Below the pieces are notes generated by a model. It made no database searches, was not told where the DNA came from, and was given only the letters and a program-made list of their open reading frames with translations. A stretch of DNA of 9,458 bases from CAZKTS01 sp964555735 (GTDB taxonomy: Bacteria; Actinomycetota; Acidimicrobiia; IMCC26256; PALSA-555): positions 1-9,458 of the forward strand of contig CAZKTS010000029.1 of assembly GCA_964555735.1 (NCBI GenBank), read 5' to 3'. Numbering within the stretch: the first letter of the stretch is position 1; every line of letters begins with the position of its first letter. The translations under genes and the position numbers were made by a program. Positions 1-7,208 of this stretch are shown here, piece after piece.

Positions 1-1
1 G

Positions 2-736
2 AACCTCGCCGACGCGGGGTGGAAGGCGGTGTCGATCGACCTCCGCGGTCACGGCGACAGCGAGTGGGCGCTCAACGGCGACTACTCGTTCACCGCGTAC
101 GCCAACGACGCCATCGCCGTCGCCGACCAGCTCGGCAAGCCACCCGTGCTCGTGGGTGCGTCGCTCGGTGGCGTCTCCGCGATCATCGCCGAGGGCGCGA
201 GCGACCGTGTGGTGTCGACCGCGCTCGTCGTCGTCGACATCGTGCACAAGCCGAACCCCGAGGGGATCGAGCGCATCCACGACTTCATGAAGTCGGGGCT
301 CGGTGGCTTCGCCACCCTCGACGACGCGGCCGAGGCGATCGCGGCGTACACACCGAACCGGCCGAAGCGGTCGAACCCGGCGGGTCTCATGAAGGTGCTG
401 CGCCAGAAGCCCGACGGCCGGTGGTACTGGCACTGGGACCCCAAGTTCATCGACCGCGACCGCAAGGAAGCGGTCCCGCCCGATCAGTTCAAGGGGCTGT
501 TCGAGGCCGCGCTCCGCAACATCCACGTCCCGACCCTGCTCGTGCGCGGCCTCCTGAGTGACGTCGTCACCGAGGAAGGCACCCAGGAGTTCCTCGAGCT
601 GGTGCCGGGCTCCAAGCTCGCCGACGTCGGCGACGCCGCGCACATGGTCGCCGGCGACCAGAACGACGCGTTCTCGCACGCCGTGCTCGAGTTCCTCGAG
701 CTCGACGTCCGGCCCGTCCTGCCGGCGGAGGTCTGA
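2..736 (+). CDS. alpha/beta hydrolase, C-terminal part (5' end outside window)
   Basis: The frame is open from the first bases of the window, so the start codon and the oxyanion-loop strand lie upstream. The visible part shows the alpha/beta hydrolase core: a DLRGHGDS turn near the edge, a nucleophile elbow GASLGG with the serine codon at 161-163, the acid in LLSDVV (Asp codon 560-562) and the catalytic histidine in AAHMV (codon 641-643). Between nucleophile and acid lies a cap with a WYWHWDP motif. Spacing is normal for epoxide hydrolase- and haloperoxidase-like members, so the enzyme looks intact and probably cytoplasmic. The substrate cannot be read from sequence. Its TGA is 4 nt before the GTG of the UspA-UbiB fusion gene, whose ribosome binding site lies within its last codons, so the two are probably co-transcribed. 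An ATG at 29 is in frame but falls inside the fold, so it is not the true start. Confidence 0.9.
   Translation, partial: NLADAGWKAVSIDLRGHGDSEWALNGDYSFTAYANDAIAVADQLGKPPVLVGASLGGVSAIIAEGASDRVVSTALVVVDIVHKPNPEGIERIHDFMKSGLGGFATLDDAAEAIAAYTPNRPKRSNPAGLMKVLRQKPDGRWYWHWDPKFIDRDRKEAVPPDQFKGLFEAALRNIHVPTLLVRGLLSDVVTEEGTQEFLELVPGSKLADVGDAAHMVAGDQNDAFSHAVLEFLELDVRPVLPAEV
724..732 (+). promoter_or_regulatory. ribosome binding site for the UspA-UbiB gene
   Basis: GGCGGAGGT ends 8 nt before the GTG at 741 and lies in the final codons of the upstream hydrolase. It decides the start. An in-frame ATG at 558 would add about 60 low-complexity Ser/Arg/Pro residues translated from the hydrolase gene in another frame, with no reason to be coding. 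Confidence 0.75.
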
Positions 737-740
737 GCAC

Positions 741-2801
<2,061 letters not shown>

Positions 2802-2816
2802 GTCGACCGCTCGTCC

Positions 2817-2996
2817 CTAGACCCTGACCTCGGGGCGGGGGAGCTCCATGCTGGGCGGCTCGACCTCGTCGCGGGGGTCGACGCCCTTGGTCTTCTTGCT
2901 CGCCCGGATCACGAGACGCTCGAGAACCCAGGCGGCGATGCCCATGACGACGCCCAGGGCCGCCTTGTCGAGCCACCGCACCGGTCGGGACGCCAC
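2817..2996 (-). CDS. small single-helix membrane protein of unknown function (59 aa)
   Basis: Reading the minus strand from GTG at 2996-2994 to TAG at 2819-2817 gives 59 residues that look like a real protein. There is a short basic N-terminus (ASRPVRWLDK), a hydrophobic stretch at about 12-30 (ALGVVMGIAAWVLERLVI), a basic patch (RASKKTK, 31-37) and an acidic, proline-rich tail ending PRPEVRV. This fits a small inner-membrane protein with one helix and a cytoplasmic basic anchor. The family is not recognised. It fills the gap between the kinase fusion (convergent, 15 nt apart) and the HtrA protease (divergent). No Shine-Dalgarno is visible; a TACCGT box 6 nt upstream of the GTG suggests a leaderless message. 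Other readings of the region give only Arg/Gly/Pro-rich translations. Its length probably keeps it below automatic ORF cut-offs. Confidence 0.65.
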   Translation of the reverse strand: MASRPVRWLDKAALGVVMGIAAWVLERLVIRASKKTKGVDPRDEVEPPSMELPRPEVRV

Positions 2997-3002
2997 GGGG
3001 CG

Positions 3003-3008
3003 ACGGTA
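3003..3008 (-). promoter_or_regulatory. putative -10 box (TACCGT) for the 59-aa membrane protein
   Basis: On the minus strand TACCGT matches TANNNT and ends 6 nt before the GTG start codon. This spacing would put the transcription start at or next to the start codon, as in leaderless actinobacterial mRNAs. No clear -35 is seen. Confidence 0.4.
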
Positions 3009-3041
3009 GCGGAGCCGGGATGGGCGAGTCCGCAGGGCGCG

Positions 3042-3071
3042 TTCAGGGGGATCTCAGGTCTGTGCTGCACT
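3042..3071 (+). promoter_or_regulatory. possible promoter of the HtrA-like protease gene
   Basis: The 85-nt stretch 2997-3081 separates the divergent small protein and the protease gene. On the plus strand a weak TTCAGG (3042-3047) and TGCACT (3066-3071) are 18 nt apart, with the protease ATG 10 nt downstream. There is no ribosome binding site just before the ATG; a purine run at 3045-3051 is too far away. The match is weak and could be chance. Confidence 0.25.
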
Positions 3072-3081
3072 GTTGACCGGC

Positions 3082-4293
3082 ATGGAGCCCATGGAGCCGG
3101 ACGACCGGCGCGTCGATTCGTCGCCCGCGGGGTGGCCGGACCGCGAAGGGCTTCCCGGCACGAGCGCCGAGTGGCCGTTCCCCGACCTGGCGACGCTGTC
3201 GCGAGCCGACCGTCGCCGGCAGCGGGGGCGCCGCCGGCGCTTCGGGGCGTACGCCCTCGTCGCCGCGCGCATCGCGATCAGCGGCGGGGGCGCGGGCACG
3301 TCCAACCCCGACTCGTCGTCGGCTCCGGCCGCGCAGGAGACGTCCCAGCGCGACCAGAGCACATCGCTCGCGGCCGACCAGATCGCAGAGCGCATGGACC
3401 CGGCGATCGCCGACATCACCGCGGAGCTCCCGAACGGGACCGCGGCGGGCACCGGCATGGTGCTCACGCCGTCGGGAGAGATCCTCACCAACAACCACGT
3501 CATCGACGGCGCGACCGACATCTCGGTGACGATCGGTGACTCGTCCCGCAGCTACGACGCCGAGCTCATCGGCACCGCGCCAGAAGCCGACGTCGCGCTG
3601 CTGCAGATCGACGGCGCCTCCGACCTGCCCACGGTCACGCTCGGCGACTCGTCGTCGCTCGAGGTCGGCGACACCGTCGTCGCGATCGGCAACGCCCTCG
3701 ACCTGCCCGGTCCCCCGCGCGTCACCGAAGGAATGATCACCGCCCTCGACCGCTCGATCTCCGTCTCGGGTGAGGACGGATCGACCGACCACCTCTCCGG
3801 CCTGATCGAGATCAACGCCGAGCTCCAGCCGGGCAACTCCGGCGGACCGCTCTTCGACGACACCGGCCGCGTCATCGGTGTCAACACCGCGGCGGAGGTG
3901 GCCGGACGGGAGCCGGGCATCGAGGACGCGTCGGCGATCGGCTTCGCGATCCCGATCGACGCCGTCGAGGACATCGTGACGCGGATCGAGGACGGGAAGG
4001 AAGGCGACGGCGTGCGCGTCGGGCCGGCCGGCTACCTCGGCGTCGCGATCCGCGACTCGGCGGACGGCGCGGTGGTGCAGGACGTCGAAGCCGACAGTCC
4101 CGCGGCGAACGCAGGGATCGAGGCGGGCGACGTGATCGTCACCGTCGACGGCACCGAGGTCGCCGGCGCGGCCGAGCTCGGCGACGCCATCCGGGCCCAC
4201 GAGCCGGGCGACCGCGTGCGGGTCGAGTGGATCGGCGCCGACGGCGAACGCCACGACGCCACGGTGACGCTGGCCGAGTCGCCGATCGCCTGA
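3082..4293 (+). CDS. membrane-anchored HtrA/DegP-type trypsin-like serine protease with PDZ domain
   Basis: This 403-residue S1C-family protease probably degrades or refolds damaged proteins outside the cytoplasmic membrane. Residues 1-53 are a polar, Arg/Pro-rich cytoplasmic leader. Residues 54-72 are a weak hydrophobic segment that should be the signal anchor, followed by a Ser/Ala/Gln linker. The chymotrypsin fold carries a complete triad: His139 in NNHVID, Asp170 in ADVALLQ and Ser253 in GNSGGP. One PDZ domain spans about 318-400 (GYLGVAIRD, then SPAANAGIEAGDVI). Length and layout match actinobacterial HtrA/PepD-like proteases. The start is not certain: ATG 3082 is preferred, with TTG 3073 and ATG 3091 in frame. 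The anchor contains Arg63 in its middle, which is unusual. The gene is divergent from the 59-aa membrane protein and followed after 41 nt by the VOC gene, which appears to have its own promoter. Confidence 0.93.
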   Translation: MEPMEPDDRRVDSSPAGWPDREGLPGTSAEWPFPDLATLSRADRRRQRGRRRRFGAYALVAARIAISGGGAGTSNPDSSSAPAAQETSQRDQSTSLAADQIAERMDPAIADITAELPNGTAAGTGMVLTPSGEILTNNHVIDGATDISVTIGDSSRSYDAELIGTAPEADVALLQIDGASDLPTVTLGDSSSLEVGDTVVAIGNALDLPGPPRVTEGMITALDRSISVSGEDGSTDHLSGLIEINAELQPGNSGGPLFDDTGRVIGVNTAAEVAGREPGIEDASAIGFAIPIDAVEDIVTRIEDGKEGDGVRVGPAGYLGVAIRDSADGAVVQDVEADSPAANAGIEAGDVIVTVDGTEVAGAAELGDAIRAHEPGDRVRVEWIGADGERHDATVTLAESPIA

Positions 4294-4321
4294 GCCGGGA
4301 ACCGCCCGCCTCGCGCGCCGG

Positions 4322-4327
4322 TACCCT
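4322..4327 (+). promoter_or_regulatory. putative -10 box (TACCCT) for the VOC-family gene
   Basis: TACCCT fits TANNNT and is separated from the ATG at 4335 by 7 nt, with no Shine-Dalgarno between. This arrangement is typical of leaderless transcripts and supports 4335 as the start over the in-frame upstream codon at 4227, which lies inside the protease gene. No convincing -35 is visible. Confidence 0.5.
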
Positions 4328-4334
4328 GGTCGGC

Positions 4335-4898
4335 ATGACGGACGACACCTCTGCCGCGCTCCCCGACGCCCCCGACTGGCGTGGGATCAACCATCTCGCG
4401 CTCGTCACCCCCGACATGGATGCCACCGTGCGGTTCTACGCCGGGGTGCTCGGCATGCGGCTGAGCGCGACCCTCATGGCGGGGCCGATGCGGCACTACT
4501 TCTTCGAGATGGGCCCCGAGAACACCGTCGCCTTCTTCGAGGTCGTCGGCAGCGAGACGTTCGCGAAGGCGGCGGGTGCGCCCACCGACCGCACGATCCA
4601 GCTCGACCACCTGTCCTTCAACGTCCCCGACGAGCACGCGCTCGAGCTGCTCCGCAAGCGACTGCTCGCCGCGGGCACCGAGGTGACCGGCGTCGTCGAC
4701 CACGGGATCATGCACTCGGTGTACTTCACCGACCCCAACGGCATCGCGCTCGAGGCGTCGTGGTGGGTCACGGATCCCACCGGCCGGCCGTCGGACTACA
4801 CCGACCCCGAGGTCTACGCCGACCCCGATCCGGTGCCCGCGATCGCGGAGCTCGCGGCCGGCGGCGTCACCACGGTGCCCCAGACCAAGCTGGTCTGA
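4335..4898 (+). CDS. VOC/glyoxalase-fold metalloenzyme
   Basis: The 187-residue protein has two beta-alpha-beta-beta-beta modules of the vicinal oxygen chelate superfamily. Module one begins at INHLALVTPDMDATVRFY (18-35) and module two at LDHLSFNVPD (90-99). The four expected metal ligands are visible: His20, Glu69 (AFFEVVG), His92 and Glu140 (GIALEASWW). The DPNGIALE loop is the family hallmark. Members include glyoxalase I, extradiol dioxygenases, methylmalonyl-CoA epimerase and fosfomycin-resistance enzymes. The sequence does not single one out, so the substrate is unknown. A C-terminal tail of about 40 residues, rich in Asp/Pro, extends beyond the fold. The protein has no signal peptide and should be cytoplasmic. 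The gene appears monocistronic, with its own leaderless-type promoter and a convergent neighbour 16 nt beyond its stop. Confidence 0.9.
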   Translation: MTDDTSAALPDAPDWRGINHLALVTPDMDATVRFYAGVLGMRLSATLMAGPMRHYFFEMGPENTVAFFEVVGSETFAKAAGAPTDRTIQLDHLSFNVPDEHALELLRKRLLAAGTEVTGVVDHGIMHSVYFTDPNGIALEASWWVTDPTGRPSDYTDPEVYADPDPVPAIAELAAGGVTTVPQTKLV

Positions 4899-4909
4899 GC
4901 CGGCGAGCG

Positions 4910-4927
4910 CCGCGTCAGGTGACGCGG
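4910..4927. terminator. inverted repeat between convergent genes, possible bidirectional terminator
   Basis: CCGCGTC-AGGT-GACGCGG forms a perfect 7-bp GC-rich stem with a 4-nt loop whose outer bases can also pair. It lies 12 nt after the VOC stop codon and overlaps the last codons and stop of the convergent NlpC/P60 gene. There is no T-tract, as is common for terminators in high-GC actinobacteria. Because part of it is coding, its role is inferred from position. Confidence 0.45.
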
Positions 4928-5982
4928 GCGGCGCCGCTGGGGTGGCCCCAGATCGCGCCGATGTGCACGTCGTGGCCGCTGCCGCCCGACTCGATGATGC
5001 GGGCACCGCCGAGGTAGATCGCCACGTGCGTGCTGCCGCCGCGACCCCAGAACACGAGGTCGCCCGGCTGCATGTTGTTGAGCGGCACGTGCGGCAGCAT
5101 CGAGTACTGCGCGCCGGAGTAATGGGGGAGTGAGACGCCGGCCGAGCGGAACGCGGCCATGACCAGCCCCGAGCAGTCGAAGTGGTCGGGCCCGGCCGCG
5201 GCGTACACGTAGGTCTTCCCGATCTGCGCCTTCGCATACTCGATCGCGACGGCCGTCGCCGCGCTCGGCGGCGGCAGGTTGGGATCGAAGACGTCGCCGT
5301 ACTGGCCGCGGGCTGCCGCGAGCGCCTCCGCCTGACGCCGGTCCATCTCCTGCTGCACGAGCGCCGCGATCTCGCCCTGCACCTGCGCGAGCAGCGCCTG
5401 CTGCTCCGCGCTGCGGGCGTCGAGCGAGGCCTTGGTCTGCTCGATGCGGGCGCGCTCGCCGTCGGCGTCGTCGCGCGCCTTCTGCGCGGTGCTGCGCTGC
5501 CGCACGAGGTCGGCCTTGGCGTCGGCGAGGTCGTCCAGCATCTTGTCGTCGCGCTTCGCCTGCGTCGCGGCGTACCGCTGGCGCTTGAGCAGCTCGGTCG
5601 CGTCCTCGGCGTCGAGCACGTCGAGCGACCGGCCCGATAGCGCTTCGCGATAGACGCTCGCGGCACGCTCGTGCACCAGCGTGGTGATGCGGCCGACCTC
5701 GGCTTCGGTCGCCACGACCTGGGCCTGCACCTGCGCGAGGCGCGCCTCGGCCGCCTGGAGCCGGATGACCGCGCCGTTGTACTGCTCACCCAGCGCGCTG
5801 ATCTCGCTGTTGGTCGTCTCGAGCTGGTCCTGGAGGGCGGCGGCCTGGGCCTGCTTGTCGGCGATCGGGTCGGCGCCCGCCGGGGGCATGGCCACGGTGC
5901 TCGTCACCACCACGAGGGCGGCGGCGACCGTCGCGGCGGCGCTGATGCGGATGTTGTTGCTGTGGCCTCTGATGCCGAACAA
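4915..5982 (-). CDS. secreted coiled-coil NlpC/P60 peptidoglycan endopeptidase (RipA-like)
   Basis: The 355-residue protein cuts peptidoglycan stem peptides (probably D-Glu to meso-DAP) during division or wall remodelling, as NlpC/P60 enzymes do. Residues 1-37 are a Sec signal peptide: basic start, hydrophobic core AAALVVV, likely cleavage after AGA at 35-37. Residues 40-225 are Ala/Gln/Glu/Arg-rich heptad-like sequence, predicted as a long coiled coil like those in RipA, RipC and CwlO that mediate autoinhibition or FtsEX control. The catalytic domain (about 243-355) has Cys270 in FDCSGL and His319 in HVAIYLG. Glu331, twelve residues after His319, sits at the third-residue position, which is Glu in RipA and often His elsewhere. 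The start is TTG at 5982-5980, with a TAGCCT box 8 nt before it and a GGAG 3 nt before it. It converges with the VOC gene and lies 48 nt downstream of the alpha/beta hydrolase gene. Confidence 0.92.
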   Translation of the reverse strand: MFGIRGHSNNIRISAAATVAAALVVVTSTVAMPPAGADPIADKQAQAAALQDQLETTNSEISALGEQYNGAVIRLQAAEARLAQVQAQVVATEAEVGRITTLVHERAASVYREALSGRSLDVLDAEDATELLKRQRYAATQAKRDDKMLDDLADAKADLVRQRSTAQKARDDADGERARIEQTKASLDARSAEQQALLAQVQGEIAALVQQEMDRRQAEALAAARGQYGDVFDPNLPPPSAATAVAIEYAKAQIGKTYVYAAAGPDHFDCSGLVMAAFRSAGVSLPHYSGAQYSMLPHVPLNNMQPGDLVFWGRGGSTHVAIYLGGARIIESGGSGHDVHIGAIWGHPSGAARVT

Positions 5983-5990
5983 GGGCTCCG

Positions 5991-5996
5991 AGGCTA
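5991..5996 (-). promoter_or_regulatory. putative -10 box (TAGCCT) for the NlpC/P60 gene
   Basis: On the minus strand TAGCCT (TANNNT) ends 8 nt before the TTG start. A GGAG lies between them but only 3 nt from the TTG, so leaderless or very short-leader expression is more likely than a standard ribosome binding site. No clear -35 is seen. If real, this gene is transcribed separately from the hydrolase operon upstream. Confidence 0.4.
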
Positions 5997-6030
5997 TCGG
6001 TGCTCCTGGGACCGGCGCCAGCGGAGGCGG

Positions 6031-6828
6031 TCAGCCGCCGCCCAGGAAGCCGATGATGTCGGGGAAGGCAGCGGGGTCCTGGATGAAGAAGGCGTGACCA
6101 CCCTCGTAGAGACGCTGCTCGGCGTTCGGGATCCGCTCGGCGATCGCCGCGCCGTTGGCCGGCGGCGCGATGCCGTCGTACTTGCCGGAGGCCACGAGCG
6201 TGGGCGCGGTCACCTTCGCGAGTCGGTCGCACACGTCGTGGTGACGCCGGGCCTCGAGCTGCGCGGCCTCCCCGCGCTCCTGGTCGGCCGACTTCTCCGC
6301 CAGCTCGCGGTTGGCCATGAACTCGGCGAGCCCCGCGTCGCCCGGATGGTCGGCGAGCCAGGCGGGCGTGAAGCGCGTGTCGAGCAGCTCGATGCCCTTC
6401 TCCTTGCGCTGCTCGAGTGGCATCGACGCGAGCTCGTGCAGCGGGTACGACGATCCGCCCACACCACCGGGCGACGTGCAGAGCAGCGCGAGCCGCTCGA
6501 CGCGGTCCGGCCACGTGACCGCGAGCTCCTGCGCGACCATCCCGCCGAAGCTGATGCCGACGACGCGGAAGGTCTTCCAGCCCAGCTCGTCGCACAGCGC
6601 GGCCGCGTCGGCGGCGTAGTCGGCCATCGTGTACGGCTCGGGCGGGATCGACGACTTGCCCAGGCCGCGCTGGTCGTGCGCGGCGGTGTCGAAGGCCTCG
6701 GCGAACGGCGTCACCAGCATGCCGGTGGTCTCGAGCGTGGCGCCGGAGCCGTTGAGGAAGAGGAGCGGCGCACCCTCGCCCTTGCGCTCGTAGTAGAGGT
6801 CGATGCCGTTCACGTGCGCGGTCGTCAT
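6031..6828 (-). CDS. alpha/beta hydrolase (enol-lactone hydrolase/esterase-like)
   Basis: The 265-residue enzyme has the full alpha/beta hydrolase set: an oxyanion strand LLFLNGSGAT (22-31), a HDQRGLGKS turn (51-59), nucleophile Ser93 in GISFGG, acid Asp218 in GKYDGIAPP and His245 in EGGHAFF. A helical cap rich in Arg and Glu lies at about 130-195. It resembles 3-oxoadipate enol-lactonase and related esterases of aromatic catabolism, but the substrate cannot be fixed from sequence. The start is ATG 6828-6826, preceded by AAGGAG 4 nt upstream; an in-frame codon at 6864 would only add residues overlapping the HAD gene. The ATG overlaps the TGA of that gene (ATGA), which indicates translational coupling. 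It appears to be the last gene of the minus-strand operon that starts with the amidohydrolases. No signal peptide, so cytoplasmic. Confidence 0.92.
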   Translation of the reverse strand: MTTAHVNGIDLYYERKGEGAPLLFLNGSGATLETTGMLVTPFAEAFDTAAHDQRGLGKSSIPPEPYTMADYAADAAALCDELGWKTFRVVGISFGGMVAQELAVTWPDRVERLALLCTSPGGVGGSSYPLHELASMPLEQRKEKGIELLDTRFTPAWLADHPGDAGLAEFMANRELAEKSADQERGEAAQLEARRHHDVCDRLAKVTAPTLVASGKYDGIAPPANGAAIAERIPNAEQRLYEGGHAFFIQDPAAFPDIIGFLGGG

Positions 6829-7172
6829 GATGCTCCTTCGGTGGTGAGGTCGAGCGTCTGCCACGCGTCGACCCAGCAGAACTCGAAGTCGGCGAGGCGG
6901 GCGAAGTGCTCGTCGACGTGCGTGTCGCCGATGTGGAGGCGGCGCAGGTCGGGGTAGCGGTCGCGCACCTCGGGGAGGTGGTGCTTGCCGCCGACGAACG
7001 CGACGTCGATGCCGGCGGCCTCCCAGAGGGTGGCTTGGTCGGAGCGGGTGCGGTCCGACGCCGAGCCGACGACGTGGCCGTCGGCCGCGAGGGAGCGCAC
7101 GAAGTCCACCGTCACGGGCCCGGGCGGGTGCCCGAACTCCATCGTCCCGTCGATGTCGAAGCTGATGAGCAC
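6825..7172 (-). CDS. minimal HAD-superfamily hydrolase (putative phosphatase)
   Basis: The 115-residue protein carries all four HAD motifs and no cap domain. Motif I is FDIDGT with Asp6 (nucleophile) and Asp8, motif II Ser37 in GSASDRT, motif III Lys63 in VGGKHH, and motif IV GDTHVDE with Asp83 and Asp87. HAD enzymes with this set usually hydrolyse phosphoesters with Mg2+. The small, uncapped form could act on a macromolecular or phosphoprotein substrate, but none is identifiable. Two GTG starts are possible. GTG 7172 gives the family-like start MLISFDIDGT and lies 7 nt after a TAGCGT box. GTG 7181 adds three residues. Neither has a good ribosome binding site. The gene lies 36 nt after amidohydrolase B and overlaps the alpha/beta hydrolase start by 4 nt, so it sits in the middle of the operon. 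Confidence 0.82.
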   Translation of the reverse strand: MLISFDIDGTMEFGHPPGPVTVDFVRSLAADGHVVGSASDRTRSDQATLWEAAGIDVAFVGGKHHLPEVRDRYPDLRRLHIGDTHVDEHFARLADFEFCWVDAWQTLDLTTEGAS

Positions 7173-7176
7173 GCCG

Positions 7177-7191
7177 TGCACGCTACGTGCA
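7177..7191. repeat. short inverted repeat at the HAD gene start
   Basis: TGCACG-CTA-CGTGCA is a perfect 6-bp inverted repeat with a 3-nt spacer. It lies in the short gap between amidohydrolase B and the HAD gene and covers the upstream GTG codon and the TAGCGT box (minus strand, 7185-7180). It could be a repressor operator or a small RNA hairpin. A 6-bp repeat can also arise by chance in GC-rich DNA. Confidence 0.35.
7180..7185 (-). promoter_or_regulatory. possible internal -10 box (TAGCGT) for the HAD gene
   Basis: Minus-strand TAGCGT matches TANNNT and ends 7 nt before GTG 7172, the same spacing as at other starts in this window. It would allow separate leaderless transcription of the HAD-hydrolase pair inside the operon. 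Confidence 0.3.
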
Positions 7192-7208
7192 TCGTGGAGG
7201 TGACGACG

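Noticed and set aside
558..740. N-terminal extension of the UspA-UbiB protein from ATG 558
   Set aside because: The added residues are Ser/Arg/Pro-rich shadow sequence inside the hydrolase gene, and a strong ribosome binding site precedes GTG 741.
3043..4254. 403-codon minus-strand frame opposite the protease gene
   Set aside because: The plus strand encodes a complete HtrA with catalytic triad and PDZ; the antisense product is low-complexity Asp/Arg/Gly/Val.
4032..5789. 585-codon minus-strand frame spanning three genes
   Set aside because: It runs out of frame through NlpC/P60 and antisense to the VOC and protease genes, with Arg/Ser/Thr-rich low-complexity sequence.
5671..6957. 428-codon plus-strand frame
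   Set aside because: Antisense to the NlpC/P60, alpha/beta hydrolase and HAD genes, all of which carry catalytic motifs; no recognisable domain in this frame.
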